This document shows, one piece after another, positions 1 to 13,279 of a DNA stretch of 64,000 nucleotides. The translations under genes and the position numbers were made by a program. Source of the stretch: Akebia trifoliata (Eukaryota; Streptophyta; Magnoliopsida; Ranunculales; Lardizabalaceae); assembly GCA_017979445.1 (NCBI GenBank), contig CM030706.1:29858493-29922492 (forward strand), written 5' to 3'. Under the pieces are notes generated by a model that saw nothing but the letters and a program-made list of their open reading frames with translations, did not search any database and was not told the DNA's origin. Within the stretch, counting starts at the first letter, position 1. Each line of letters opens with the position of its first letter.

Positions 1-56
1 AAAAAAATTCACTTTTAAGCTAATTTTCAATAAAAGGTAATTTACATTAACTCAAT

Positions 57-209
57 GTAATGATGAATGCAAGCGGTTGGATACGCGATTGATGTGACAA
101 GGGAACAAAGTCACACATCTTTTTCTTATGTATCCCGATGAAAAAGATCTATGATTCTATTCCATTGCCACATCAACCACGTATCCAACTGCGTGCATTC
201 ATCCTGACT
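57..209. mobile_element. MITE, family 1 (copy 1)
   Basis: Short non-coding inverted-repeat element. The arm at 62-96 pairs with 169-203 over about 35 bp with a few mismatches; both arms begin GATGAATGC and include GGATACG. A 10-bp direct repeat TTAACTCAAT lies on both sides (47-56 and 210-219) and could be a target-site duplication of Mutator-like length, although the few bases between it and the arms do not pair well. A related copy lies at 28361-28512, which supports a dispersed family. No coding capacity. The superfamily assignment is inference. Confidence 0.75.
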
Positions 210-936
210 TTAACTCAATATATTAATCTTTTAATTAAAACTTTTAAGTTTCTTCTATTTTAATTATATTCAGTGACGTGACTTTCGGTCACAAGTGCTT
301 TTTACAAAAAAACCCTAATTGTTAAAATTAAAAACAAAGACTCGTAAATTTAATATTAAATATTTTTATATTTTAAAAAACAACTAGTTCGATATTTGAA
401 ACAGAACTACATAATCAACATGAAGTAAGGATGGACTGTAATCGGATTATTAGAATTTATTAATTAGACAGTACAGATTGATTGGAACATACAAACATCT
501 CTCTAACTTCTAAGTGCGAAACATGTTAATCCTAACTTCTCGGCGCACATTAGCAAGCACTCGGAGAACCAGAAGTGGTTTTGCATGCACATCATCTTAA
601 AAAGTATGGTAGAAGTACCTACCCAAAATAGATGGCATTAAGCCATTCAACCTACTCACGTCTCATCCAATATGTCAAAACTGGAAAGTTAGTCGACACC
701 CACGTGGGACGAAAAACCTGTCTATTGCGTACCAATAATGAGTGGACATTTATAAACATATTTTTCAGATGTTATAGATTTTGAGAGCTACTAGTGGCAT
801 CCCAACTTTTACTCATTACAATCTAATTAAAATAATGAAAACAAAATCAATGATTGAGAATTAGTTTAAGTTGAGGTGCCAATGGAAACTCTCTTCCGAT
901 CTCTAATTTATTTATTTTTTTGAGTCGTGCTGGATT
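204..936. other. AT-rich non-coding stretch
   Basis: Nothing recognisable as a gene. It holds a G-box-like CCCACGTGGGA palindrome at about 701-711, which on its own is weak evidence for regulation. Confidence 0.5.
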
Positions 937-1066
937 GACTTTAAAATTTATGTCGATTCACACTTTATTGAGTCGTGTATAAAACCATAGATAATTTTCA
1001 CTCGTATTATGATTTTGTGCACACCTCCATGTCAACAAAGTGTGATTCGATGTAAATCTCAAAGTC
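937..1066. mobile_element. MITE with ~34-bp terminal inverted repeats
   Basis: The arm at 937-970 (starting GACTTTAAAATTTATG) pairs with 1033-1066 (ending CATCGAATC... read in reverse, then GAGATTTACATCG) with about four mismatches. The 62-bp centre is non-coding. No clear target-site duplication is visible. It is a different family from the one at 57-209. The size and symmetry fit a MITE; the superfamily is not determined. Confidence 0.7.
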
Positions 1067-4000
1067 TCTCTAGTATTATTTTTTTTTTAACATTTCTATT
1101 TTTTTAATTTAGGACTATATATGAACCTAATCCTATCGCAAAATAAGTATTGAAGTTGTTCAAATGTGTTGTAACGCTTAGGAAATGTTGAGGTAATAAG
1201 AGTCCAGTTGCCTCACCCTTGCTAGTCGAGCCTATGGGTCTAGAAACCTGTCATAAAAAATAAAAATAAAAACAAAAACTTGAAACCAAACTTTTGTAAC
1301 ATTCAAATGGTGAGTTCTAATATTTAATTAGGGTGTGATAAATAATTTAAGAATTTTTGTGCAAAAAGTAAAACTTAGGGTGTCAATAATAGCTTTCTTT
1401 TTCTTTTTTTTTTAGGACTTAGCATAAAATTTTGAAATTATATTACAGTTATTAAAAAAAAAATCCACTTTTTAATTGATATTTGAAAAAGGGTCCTTTG
1501 TTTTTTTTTTTTTTTGATAGGTATAGAGTTAATGATTAGCAAATGAAGTTGGGTTCAAGGGGAATTTGAGCCAAGGATGTAGGAACAACATTCTACATGT
1601 CTTACCAATTAGCTAAATTGGTACTTTAAAAAAAAAAAAAAAGGATTGAAAATAATCTTATATTACATTGACTAGGTATTTTGAACCAAAACACCCTCTT
1701 CAAATGTTTATTTTTAAAATCCTTCATCAAATTATTTTTATAACTTCCTCCCTCCCTTTTCTCTATAGGATTGAACAAAACATTCCTCAACCATTTTTCT
1801 CTCATTTTCGTTGTAGGTGATTTCTCTTTATTGTTTGTCATAGAGAATGATAAACTCATAATTTAAATAATTTAAATGTATGTTTTTTTAATCTATTTCA
1901 ACAATTTGTGAAATGAATAAGAAAGGATTAACGTAATACTCAAAATTTTGAGCTAGAAAATTAAAAATCTTTTAGGCTCAACATTCAAAGATCGAGTGAA
2001 AAATTGCATATAATGATGAATGATTCCTTTAATTTATGACCATAATTTTATATTAATTTAATTATTTAATGATTAATAAAGTAACTTAGCATGCTCAACT
2101 TTAGAATTAGATACGTTAGGATCATTCACCTCATATTGTCCTTTAGGGTTAGGTTGGGGCAGAAAGATCTGTTTCTTGCTAATAGTGAGGTGAGATTCAA
2201 TCAATTAAAGACATGAACTCTTGTAGAGTTTGCATAGTATTTTGAGTTTGTCGCTGCATGAATGCTTGTAATGTATTTTCAAGAGATTTATTATATGGTG
2301 GCACATAAGAAGTACTAATAGAAGGCACTTGAGGATTATTACTCACATTTGCATTTGGTTGATTTTTCTAACTACATTACGCCAAAGATTGGTGTATTGC
2401 AAATTTGGCGTAATTTATTTTATAATTGAACGTGTTGATTGAGTTTTTTTTTTTATTGTTTTGGACAATTTTTTTTTTATTTTCTTTTGATACGGTTCAA
2501 ATCAATGTTACTTTTGAGTGACCCAAAACAATCCAAGATTTAAGGTTCAACCAAAAGAAAATAATTTTGTTTACTTTCCAAAAACAAAGAGGTGTGTGAG
2601 AGAGGTGAGATTGTGCGGAGAAGAGAGTTTCAGTGAAACTCAGATTCTTGGGTTTAAATGAAGGGGCCGCCACATGTGGTTAAAAAAAGCAAGAGAAAAA
2701 GAAGATTGGTGGGGGAGTCCTGGGTTCAAGAACATAAAAGAAAGAGCAAGATCGTGGGATGCTCTTCTTTCCCAATTTGACACTATCTTTCCATTCAAAG
2801 GGTCAAAAAAGAGGGGTAAGTGCAGTGTTCGCAAGACCTACAACAAGAAAAGTAAAATTGAGATTGGGAAAAAAGAAGAAAGCAAGATTAAATGAAAATC
2901 CCCCCACCTAGTCATTCTCTCTCTCTTTTTCACTCTAAAATCTTTCTTTTTCTCACTATTCTGTGCGTGTGTAACTAAACCAGGAAAAAAAAAATCAGAT
3001 TTGTCTCCGCTCTCCCTATTCTCACTAACATCCTCCTCACAGGCTTCATCATCTCTCCATCACTCTTCTTCTACTAAACTTTTTTTTTTTTTTTTTCCTT
3101 TCTTCTTCATATTTTTTTTCTTCTACGTACTTGAAATAGCTGAGTTTCTTTGTTTAAAAAAAAAAAAATAGAAAAAGAGAAAGATACAGAAAAAGGAGAT
3201 CGCATGAATTCTCATATTACAATGAGTCTCTTAGTTCGAGTAGCTGAGAAAGCGAAGGAAAAGATAAGAAAAGAGGAGAGTGAAGATTTCAAAAGTTTAA
3301 CTTCATCTTTCCATCAAGCTATACGTGGACCCTACCTCTCCCCAAAACTCTTTCAAAAAAAAAAAAACAATAAAAAAAATGGCAGCAATTGTGATAGTTA
3401 TAGGATCAAGAATTGAGAAAAAAATACTTAAACAATGAATAATCGTGGGCTGATAGTTGTTGCGGGGACCATCGTCCAACAAGAGAAGATTAAAAAGATT
3501 ATAAAGAAAGAGGTGTCGTGGGACATGGTGGTAGCATCATCCAGAGAAAAAAATGAGAAAGGAAAGAAGGCTGAGGTCGTCTGGCTGCTTGGGTCACGCA
3601 GAAGACAAGACAAAAGAAGAAGGAAAAGCTGTGAGGTGTCTGTACGTGGGGTATTCAAATTATGATGGTTATTTATTTATTGAAGTTTGTTACGCAGCAA
3701 ACTTCAGTTGGGGCCCACGTCTTTAAGATGTTATATTTTTGTCTTGGAGTTTGTTAATTCAATGAACCGACACCCACGTCCTTTCATATAATTTTTTTAA
3801 AAAAAACACATTTTTACTTCATCAAGGCTTGTTGAAGGATTGGGATTCACATCTTTTCTCCAAGATTAATCATTGATTTACCCGCATCCATAGATTAGAT
3901 GTACTCAACAGGTATTTAATCCATATTACATTGACGTGGGCCTCACTCTAAATTAAATTTTGTTAAACAAGTAAGGAAGTTCTCCTTATCACAATACCTT

Positions 4001-4572
4001 GCGGATTTCCAGTGGGTAAGGCTAGTCTCACTAACTTAGTCACTTTTAATAATGATCGTTGAGTCCACCACATGGCACTTAACAACATTATTTGATACCA
4101 AAGGTCTATAAATAAATTTTTTTAAGTTTTTCTTTCACATTTGGACTTTATCTTTGAATTTGGAATTTTCGTAGCTGTCCATTTTAAAAAAGCCTTGGAT
4201 CTAAGCGAAAAAAAAAAATTTTGAATTTTCCTTTTAAGGTTTGTCTTATTCTTAGAATCATTTTTTTTCTTGTTTTTATTGTCCATGAAAATTGTGGCAT
4301 TGGATAGTCATTGTTGTGATCCATTGTTGGCCCAATTATTCTTAGAAAGATTGGAAATCTTATTGGGTTAATCAACCTAGTTGAATTCTTACTAAAAAAT
4401 TTCTTAGGTAACAAACTTAATAAAATAAGGGAATTTTGAATTAAAAAAACAACAAGAAGGTTTTTCAAGCATGTCCTTAAAAAAATTGATTTTTTTTTTT
4501 GCCCATCTTAATGGTTGATCGATGATTAGTATTAGTTTTGTATTATCCTGATTGATTCATCGTTGTTATTCT
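1067..4572. other. Non-coding DNA with purine/pyrimidine-rich tracts
   Basis: No ORF here resembles a known protein. Poly-T and poly-A runs are frequent. Between about 2.6 and 3.6 kb the sequence is purine-rich on one strand with pyrimidine-rich blocks (2930-3120) that could be mistaken for a leader or promoter. The short ORFs in this part are lysine- and glutamate-rich because of that composition, and I do not call them genes. Confidence 0.5.
3681..3706. repeat. Perfect 9-bp inverted repeat (hairpin)
   Basis: TGAAGTTTG at 3681-3689 pairs exactly with CAAACTTCA at 3698-3706 across an 8-nt spacer. No T-run follows, and no gene ends nearby, so a terminator role is not supported. Confidence 0.5.
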
Positions 4573-4576
4573 CATT

Positions 4577-5843
4577 TGGTGGCGTCCCACCAAACGCTAA
4601 CACAAATCCCCATTTCAGATCTCGAGGTACTATGTGGCACCTCGAAATTTCGGCATGGTTTCCTCTGTTTATGTTAGCATTCCAAGGCGTTCAACCTGTA
4701 CCTGATAAACAACATACATTCATGTATATATACATACAAAAATATAAAACTAGCAGATGCCTATATATATCTAATAACGTACGATAGATCAGAGTACGGA
4801 GAAGCAAACAAAATACAACATTATATAAAATTTCTCACTCTAAAAGAAGTCCTAACACTCAAGACAGAATCTATAAGACTACCTGAAGGAATTGACACCA
4901 CTAGGAGGTATAACCCTATTACTCACCTGGTGACGGACTCTGGTTGTCTATCTGACCAACCAGATGATCATCATTCGTGCTCTATACCTGCCTCGCCAAG
5001 CTTTGAATCTGAAGCTAAAAAAATAGAAAAGGAAAGGATGAGTAACAATGGTTACCCAGTAAGGAAAACATAATTTCTGCTAATAACCACTTTTAACATA
5101 AACGAATAAGTATACTAAATCATTTTAAAATTGGTAAAATTTTACAAAAGAAACTACGATTAGCTGGTACATATAGCCAGCGATGAGCAACTAAACATTT
5201 TAAAACTAACATTACATCAATCAACAGTACTCACTATAGCATTTTCTTTATATACAAATCTAATTGACCAAATAGAAACATTAAACATACATTTCATTCT
5301 ATATATCAAAGTAAAGTAACAAATACATAATACACTATGGTGGAGTATTGGAATTAGAGAGTTGGGATTCACGACTAGATCGTTCCTAGTCGGGACATGA
5401 TGTTATAATTCTTCTATGGCTTTTAGTTCTTGATTTTGTGGTCGGTCGCTGCACTTACCACACTTGATTGACCATTTATCCGACTCAGGCTAGCCATTTG
5501 ACGTGACCGTAAGCAATAGGTCTATTTTTGATGTGTCAGAATGTTCGACTACTATAGATTGCTAGTAATCACTGACTAATCATTTTCATCTATGCCTATC
5601 AAGCATGCATGTGATTCCCAAATATACAAACCATTCGTATACAACTACCTTTACAATACAAGTTCACTAGTAAAGATAGAGATGAATAAACCTGGATTCC
5701 AGTTGTGACTCCACTCTCATACGCGGCCCATACCACTATGAGCTTGGTGGTCCCTATCGTACATCCCAGGATAGTACACCACTTCGGATGATATGACGTA
5801 CAATCCCTTCAAGCATTCACAAACTCTTTAACAGCTCACAAAA

Positions 5844-5902
<59 letters not shown>

Positions 5903-7610
5903 TTCATTTGAAAACAAAAGAGAAATTAACAATACAAGGTTGAGAATAGATATCCAGTTTTCTACCATGCAAGTATAGCCACACGGCCTAAAATAAATAA
6001 CAGAACGAAAAAGTAAGTAACGCCTCGAGCTAACAGAAAGTAAATAAACATGCAACCAGTAACATTATCGTTGAATATCCGTTCACCAACCTACACACAA
6101 CACAACAATGTAAAATGCAGACATCACCCCTCGGGTGTGACTCTGACATTTTACCATTTCATATCAATTTTCCTTTTTTTCGATTTTTACCGTTTTCAAT
6201 CTTTCAAACAAAATATCCACTTTCTAATATTCATCAACTCAATTTAAGTTCATTGAATATTAAATCATTTTTTTCCAATTATGAAATTCATTTTCATCAA
6301 TAATATTGAAAAAGTACAACACTTAGATCAAAATATGGTCCGAGCAGTGCACATGACCCAATTAACAGAAATAGCCCGTTGAAATATCCTACCCACGTAT
6401 AATTTGTTAAAAAATACAATTAAACATATCAAATATGCAAGGTCTGACGTGAATTTAAAATAATCGATTGAATTCTATATTTTTAGAAACTCACCACAAA
6501 TTTTTAATAAAAACTTAAATGCAATTTTCACAGTATACGATTGCTAATAGAAATTTAGAGTTCCTTACTATCTCTATGCAATGGAATTGAAACACGTGCA
6601 TGGAAATCAAGGCAATCGGTGTGGAAATCGAGAGGAATCAAATTTCAAAGCGGGTGATTTTTGAATCTGACCCGATGATTTTGAAGATCTCGATGTCGTT
6701 GTCTTTTCTCCCTTCTATGACGGAGGACGGTTTGATCCCGAAACGGACGAAATCCGAGGTCAAAGTTTTGAAATTTCCATATAAATACGACTGATTTTTG
6801 ACGAAATTGGGTGAAAAATAAAGTGAAATGGAAAGAAGTTGGGTGGGTTTTATAGAGAATGCGACTGTAGACATTTCTCTCTTCTGCGTTAGTAGTCGAC
6901 GGCGAGCCGTTTGTGAGGGATCTGTGTTTGAAACTTTGAAAAAAATAATTTTTTTTAAAATATTTCGTTGGCTGTTGGACGGGTTGGAGAAGACGAAGTA
7001 CAAAAAAAAATTAAAACTTTTATTTATATAAATTTTGGGACGAAATCGGTATTTCACTTATTATTTCGTTTGATGATAACTTGACCATCCGGACTCCAAA
7101 AGTGACGAATAATACTCTATTTCATATAATTTTCCATTTTTGATTTAATGGTGTGGTCAATTTCTATAAATTCTATCTCTAACAAAAATTTAAATTTTTT
7201 GCTTGAAGTGACCCCTAAAATTGACGTCATTTTCGTTTTTAATGATAATTCGACTTCTTAATCTCCAAAAATGACAAATAAATAGTCTATGTTTAATAAT
7301 TTTTCGTTACGAATCCAATGGTATAATTGAATCTTAATAATTCTTGCTTTAACAAAAAGTCATTATTTTAGCCTAGTCCGACTCGGTAATCGAGGATTTT
7401 GTAACTTTTATATTCGAACTCGCATTTGAGCGTGCTTATAGGCTAAAATATATTTTTTAATCATTTTGAATCCAATGATGTGGTCAGATTACATTAAAAA
7501 TGATTAGAAATATTCTAAAGTTTTACCCATAAGTCCCACTTTCAAGATTTTCTTAAAATTACACTATTTATTTTTTCTCGAGATACAAATTGAATACTTG
7601 GGGTTTTACA
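4577..7610 (-). mobile_element. Candidate solo LTR, Ty3/gypsy (Tekay/Del-like), ~3.0 kb
   Basis: Read on the minus strand the segment starts TGTAAAACCCCAAG at 7610, a typical TG start for large chromovirus-type LTRs, and ends ...GCCACCA at 4577. CATT follows both ends on the plus strand (CATTTG at 4573-4578 and 7611-7616), which fits a short target-site duplication. Inside are a TATA-like CTATAAAA (about 6846-6855, minus strand), GAGGCGTTAC (about 6017-6030) and GAAATTTCGAGG (about 4638-4650), of the kind I associate with Tekay/Del LTRs. No gag or pol lies beside it, hence solo LTR. An alternative is a non-autonomous LTR derivative. The small ORFs within it, including the longest at 6638-7057, are not recognised. 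Confidence 0.5.
5849..5899. repeat. (TA)n microsatellite
   Basis: About 25 uninterrupted TA units lie inside the candidate solo LTR. The reading frame across it (runs of Ile-Tyr) is an artefact of the repeat. Confidence 0.95.
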
Positions 7611-7859
7611 CATTTGCCCTAACCTGATTGATTGCCTGTCAGATATTTCATGATCCTAATTGATATATATCTTTGATGTGCTTACATTGATTTCGATCTT
7701 GATGTTATGGATATTTTTATGTTTTATAATCAATATTTATTTAATACCTATACTTAGGTGATGTGATCTGGCCCATGGGCTTACTTATTCGAAAAACATC
7801 TGGGGCGCACCTGCCCTATTTGTACAACCACTACCATGTCTAACTCATGATGCATTACA

Positions 7860-8215
7860 CACTTGCATGTCCCTTAAAGCCATCATAGTACTAGTGCGTG
7901 ATACGGTCTCCTCATGGGATGCGGCATCATTTATAAAATGCATAACTTCAATCACATATCTATATGATATATAAAACTAGGGCATCAATACCATTTGATT
8001 AGGTGGCACTGAAAGGTATATCGATATACATACATTTGAGTGACCTATGCCTTTGTCCTATTTTAAGGCGCAAAGTCACATGTCCCGAATGCCAACGTAA
8101 TACTAATACGTGATCGATCTCCTTGGGGGACGTTAAATCATTTACAAAAGCTACAACCCTAGCCTCGTACATATATGGTATGAGAGGTATATAGGTGCAT
8201 TTGGGCAAGGGTCGC
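7860..8215. repeat. Imperfect direct duplication, ~209-bp period
   Basis: The segment from about 7860 (CACTTGCATGTCCC, then CTAGTGCGTGAT and TCTCCTCATGGG) recurs from about 8069 (AGTCACATGTCCC, then CTAATACGTGAT and TCTCCTTGGGGG) with many substitutions. It lies just upstream of the decayed DUF7745/gag remnants, so it may belong to the 5' part of that retroelement. It is non-coding. Confidence 0.5.
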
Positions 8216-8757
8216 TAGATAAATTGCATTACACGTAATAAACTGAAGGTTTAGGAACCTTTCCTATAGGTACGATCCAAACTTATCGTGAGTGCTCCCA
8301 AATTGCCTTTTTGAAAAATAAGACTGTTCAAACGCTAAGACCAATAAATGACAATCTCGTCCTCAAGACGATCAAACATTTTTTTAATCTAACTCAAGAC
8401 TACCATATCACTGGGTGTACCAACCCAATAAAAAATCCATTTTAATTATAGCAATGATTCAAAATGATCTAGTCCCATCTCGATCCAACAATCATTATAG
8501 GTTGGATAATTCAAAACGACATTCAAACCTTTTCTAATTCGGGTTTTAACCCATTTCAAAAGAAGAAAAAGTAATTTCTAAAATAAAAAAGAAAATGACC
8601 TTTACAAAGATATATTTTTTACATGGACTTTGAAAAATTATTGAAATACCCTTTTGTGTCATTTCAAGATGTTAGCTGCATGCAATAACCTAATCGATCA
8701 TTTGGTAAGAACAACTATCATGGGGATGCACACCGTAGAGAAAATTTACTTTGGGAA

Positions 8758-9663
8758 ATTCATGTTGAGGTGTGCTCTTTACTTCCATGAGTTTGAGGTG
8801 GATTGAAACCTTTTGTGCACTATGGCTAAGCGTTAAAACCCTACACATCATATTTTTCATATTTGGGCATATGCACTTGTATCTTACTTATGAGGAGTAC
8901 TGTGAGATCATGGGGATATCCACTTCAAGACCTCTGGTTAGGCTTTCATTGAAAATAAACTATTATGGTGACCTCTCTCCACGATTAGATATCTCAAAAG
9001 AACAAGTCAAGATCCAATTTCATAATGGAAGATTGATTCAATACTCCTATTAGGCCCTTGTCACTCTCATAATCATCCTATCAATGTAAAACCAAAAACC
9101 TGGCTAGCTACTAGGGATTATTGATTGTGTTTAGGAATCTTAACCCAGTACATATTGACCTCAAAATACGATGGTCAAACCGTCCAAAGTCCTTTATAGT
9201 TATAGTTTCACAACTATTAAAGAAAGCCAATCTCGTGTATCTTATTTTGGTTGAAATCTTCTCAAGTCTAGATTCCATGAACAATGGTGAAGGGGAAGGT
9301 TTCAAAACCCCCACCTATTTTATATGTGGCTATGTGACCATCTTAAAATTGTTGACCTTCTTTCAACCTTCGAGTATGGACCAAAATATTTTTTCAAAAG
9401 AAACATAATAATGCGTCACAATTCGATTAAGGCTTGGTGCAAATGGTTGGATTTTCGTCTCGCCTGCCATATTGATTTAAGGTGCGCTTGGTGGATAACT
9501 GACTATCTTGTTCTAGGTACTAAAGAATTTTATTATGTTCAACTGATCGGACTAAAAGAGACGTCTTGTTACCAACCTAACTTGATCTCGAAGCAATACA
9601 GATTGCCTATAGAGTTTCCTTTGCCCCAACACAAAGTTTTTTTCCCTCTTGAATCATTGACTT
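8758..9663 (+). pseudogene. Degenerate DUF7745-type ORF of a Tat retroelement
   Basis: Two or more frames carry diverged pieces of the plant DUF7745 family. At 8772-9053 there is a tryptophan-rich start, then LTYEEYCEIMGI, matching the family's 'LTPTLEEYAALLGI' region. At 9324-9663 comes WCKWLDFRL...WWITDYLV, then YYVQLIGLKETSCYQPNLI and a following QYR, matching the 'W.ap.......v.wvpLlG..g...YaPllv.rQyr' C-terminal block. Stops and frame changes separate them (9053, 9408). The host or element function of DUF7745 is not established; in plants it is found mostly within or beside Ty3/gypsy elements. The gag remnant that follows on the same strand supports a retroelement origin. Confidence 0.6.
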
Positions 9664-10057
9664 AAAAATTAATGCACCTCACTGAGAATGATTGAAAGAA
9701 GCGTATCTTAGGGTATTTGGAAAGACTAGAAGAATTTAAGGAATCAGTTGTTAGAGCTGAGAAAAGCAAACCTGATGACCAGCAAAATAAGGTCAAACGT
9801 CCATGTAAAAATAGTTTGAATTAGATTTGTTGAAAGTTTTTATTTAATGAAAGCATTATTTGTCTTTGTTTTCAATAATTCAATAAAATTACTTTCCCAT
9901 TTAAATAAATTAATCATTGCATAAATGAATAACTTAATGGATTGGTGCACAAAATCCAATAACTTCAAAACTTATTAAAATGTTATCAAGAGGGACCTTT
10001 AACATTGAAATTGATTAAATTTGCATTTGATGGGGTTAAAGGGTTATCATTGCACCT
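9664..10057. other. Spacer inside the decayed plus-strand Tat element
   Basis: AT-rich with no identifiable coding sequence; it joins the DUF7745 and gag remnants. Confidence 0.4.
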
Positions 10058-10890
10058 ATGCTCAAGCGCCCACCACCTAGTTGGGGTCATAAGTCTGGTC
10101 GATTAGAACGAACATCAACACCAAGTCAACAACCAGAAATGACCTCAAAATCTGAATTCGTAGAGAATCGCAAAATCTTGACAGTCTTCGTCATGAACAT
10201 AAATAGCATAAAGAACAAGGTAGAGGTATTAGAACATATATCAAAATTAACGGGAACCCCCCTGACTATCAAAAGGAAAAAAGGGCAGAAGGCAACGCAA
10301 TCATATACCAACAAATGATTTTTGAACTCGATGGAGATAAAGAATCCATCAATAAAAGTCCTATGTTATCCAATAGAATGTCTCAACTAGAGACAACCCT
10401 AAAAAGTATAAAGGAAATTGATGAAATTACAGTAGGCATCGAGACTCTGAATCACATTCCTAAGATTCATTTACTGGAAAAATTTGTAATGCTAGAGATA
10501 GAAACAGTAAGTGGAGTAGGTTGGGCAAGAACACACCTCAAGGTGTATGTCACTAACATGCACACTTTGGGCCTAAGTAATAAATAGATGACGTTTTTTC
10601 AACATACTTTATCAGGATCGGCACTACAATGACTAGTGTCTAAAGACCCGTTTACGATTGAAATTCGAAAAAATATGTCAAAGTTATTATGGCATCAATA
10701 CAAGTACAATACTGAAATTGAGACTTCTTGAAGGGACTTAGAAGTAACTAAACAGAAGAATGGGAAAACTTTACTAACTTCATCAATTGTTGGAGGGCTA
10801 AGGCTGCACAAATATGGGATACACCCTTAAAAAAGGCATATGTAGCCATTATCCTAAAAAATCTTACTTAAGGGTATACGCAGCATCTAG
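10058..10890 (+). pseudogene. Degenerate Ty3/gypsy (Tat-type) gag
   Basis: Gag is the capsid precursor of LTR retrotransposons. Here it lies in several frames. The first ORF (10058-10318) is a low-complexity N-terminal part. The second (10315-10587) ends with HLKVYVTNMHTLG, matching the gag motif '.HL..Y...M'. Just after its stop the same strand reads MTFFQHTLSGSALQ, matching the 'l...FqdSLtGaAl.WY' helix, and near 10765 ENFTNFINCWRAKAAQ matches 'eyaqRWRelAaqV'. In-frame stops show it is dead. The order of motifs is that of Tat/Ogre-lineage gag. Confidence 0.65.
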
Positions 10891-12779
10891 TCACCCAATA
10901 CCTTTCCACGTTCGAGTTTTTGTTACAAATCGGGAGTCAACTTGAGGATATTTTTGCCTCTAGAGTTATTTCTAACCCTAGAATTATTTCTAACCCTTCT
11001 GATAATAAATTCAAAAAATCCTTCACCAATTCCAAGCTTAGCACCAATCATGTCTATGTAGCCAATACATCTTCTATACTCGTCTAATCTACTACCCAAC
11101 CTACTAATCAAGCTAGTCCCAATTGGCTTCGACCATGTCTACAATTCACTAATCTTGGGATGTCCATGAGCATCATTTTTTAGAAACAATTAAAGAAAGG
11201 ACTCATTACACCCCTCCAACCTCGACTTGTACCAAACCCACTTCATGTTTCTCACAATCCCAATTTATTTTGAGAGTTTTACCAAAACCATAATTACCTT
11301 ACTAATCATTATGTTGTTTTTAATCATACCTATTCAAAACCTCATCGACACTAAAAAAAAATTATCGTTTCTACTCCTGTGTAACCAAATGTCACCACCG
11401 ACCCTTTACCTACTTACCAACATCCTCCGACTTTGAATATGGTGTCCAACACCCAGTTCTCATTCGATCCAGTCCTCCTTATCTATTCAGTTAATCCTCA
11501 ACTACCTAACCCCTCTCTTATTGGAATCACAATCCCTAATAAAGATCTTACCACCAATTGTGAACCATTCAACCTAACTTTAGATGAAATCTATTGTTTA
11601 TCCCCACTTCGTTATGATAGCCCTATTTTTATCAGTTATCTTTCAACTCAGATGAACCCAGAAGAATACTTTGACTTAGAAGATGAAAATCATTATATAT
11701 TGGTCAATGAACACAAACGTTTCTCCCTCTTTTGTAATAAATTCAAATATATGACCTGAGAAGAAAAAACTGCCAAAATACCTGAACTTGATATTGATAA
11801 TTACACGGCCTTGCCAAGGGAGGGGAATCCGGACTAATCAGGAAAATCTTGAAACAAGGCAAAGAATCTGAAGACAAAATTCAAGACTGGAAAACTATCA
11901 TAGAATCTCTTAACATTGTCCAAATGCTCCTTGAAGATCACAATACCTCAGTCATATTGGTTGGAAATAATGTCCCAAGTTCTCAATCTATAATCAAGCC
12001 CGTTATGGGTCCATGTCTTTAGTTTTTCATGAGTCATTTGAGTTAGTTTAAGTCTAGTTTTTTTTATTATCGAATTTGCAATGTCATAGTTTCTTTAAAT
12101 TGAGTCTTGTTTTTTATTTCAATTCAATTAAGTCAGTTTGTCGAGTCTATAATGGCATCTGGGGCCCCATCTTAATTTAATCAATAAAAAAATTATATAC
12201 CCTGAGTGTTGTAACGAATTAACTAATAATTTGGCTTCAAGAAAAGAGTCTTCAAAGTAGGAACTCCCTTTCAAATTAATTGAACTACATGAATAAAAAG
12301 ATAAATGTCGAGCTCAACCTATAGTAAAGGAAGTAAAGGTCATTGACCTCGGAATGAAGGATAATTCGCAAGAAATTCAAATTGGGGCCTATACCCATAT
12401 TAACATGATGAGATAATAAATTTACTTAGATTTCAAAAAACTTGTTCACATGGTCATATGAGGATATGTTGGGTATAAGCTTGAGTATTATTCGACATTG
12501 AATAGATATTCACCTGATGAAACGAAAACATCGACGTGTGAGATCATACTATGAAAAATTGAAGAAGATGTTTCAAAATGTATCAATGTTGGACTTCTCA
12601 AAATGATAGAGCGTTCAGAGTGGATTACTATTCTCAGACCAAAGGAGCAATTGTGGTAGTTAACGAGAATCTATAAACCATTATCATGAAAATGTGTCAA
12701 ACATATCGAGATGGGTTTGAGAAATTATCTTTCACACCCTCGACATGTCAAACTTTGACTCGATCATCTACAGGAGTTG
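10891..12779 (+). other. Internal region of the decayed Tat element
   Basis: Between recognisable gag and the integrase tail there are only fragments of open frame, notably 11433-11759 on the plus strand with a short acidic stretch near its end. I cannot match these to protease, RT or RNase H with confidence. The spacing (about 1.9 kb) is too short for a full pol, so a large internal deletion is likely. Confidence 0.4.
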
Positions 12780-13183
12780 TTCAATGCTCTGTTATGTCGC
12801 ATGAAAGAAGTTTTATTGGTTAAAATTGAAATTTTGAATCTGAAAGTCTTAGTGGAAAGCTAATTGTTGGGAGTAGATTAAGTTTGTCACTAATACAAAA
12901 AAATTTAAGGAAAAACGATTCAGAGCTCTTTAAATAAAGAAGAATCGCCCATGTTTTTGGTAGGATAGTCAAAGTGCGAGACATGCTTATTAAGGATTTA
13001 GCCCTCAAAGAAAATTGAGCACTCCTCCTCAACCATAGGAGGAAGTCTGAACCCAATTAGAAAGATCTCGTCATCATCAAAGAAATATTGTTTGGGAAAA
13101 CCATCATACTTCAATATCACGATGGTGTCGAATTTCAAGAATCATTCAACCTCGACCAGATCAAGCAGTACTACATGTAAGGC
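12780..13183 (+). pseudogene. Remnant of integrase C-terminus (Tat-type pol tail)
   Basis: The frame ending at about 13180 reads ...KDLVIIKEILFGKTIIL, then DGVEFQESFNLDQIKQYY and a stop. This matches the extreme C-terminus of Tat-lineage integrase ('GPyiVkkvl.GgalIL..mdG..f..PIN.D.lkkyY'). The intact-looking equivalent in this window ends INADTVKKYYA (minus-strand element, about 51654). Upstream frames are broken by stops. The stop after QYYM is where pol normally ends, so this is probably the true 3' end of the old polyprotein. Confidence 0.65.
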
Positions 13184-13279
13184 GGCCATCTTCGATAAAA
13201 CCAATTTCTCTATTACCCAACTCAATATCTCCTTTCTCAGCCTTTTGCAATCTTTTTCAAAAAAATAAAATAAAATAAA

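Noticed and set aside
2640..3665. Possible host gene with pyrimidine-rich leader
   Set aside because: Leader-like composition but no ORF with a recognisable domain or consistent splice-supported frame; Lys/Glu-rich frames follow purine bias.
6638..7057. 139-residue minus-strand ORF
   Set aside because: Lies inside the candidate solo LTR, AT-rich composition, no domain recognised; best read as chance open frame around the LTR promoter.
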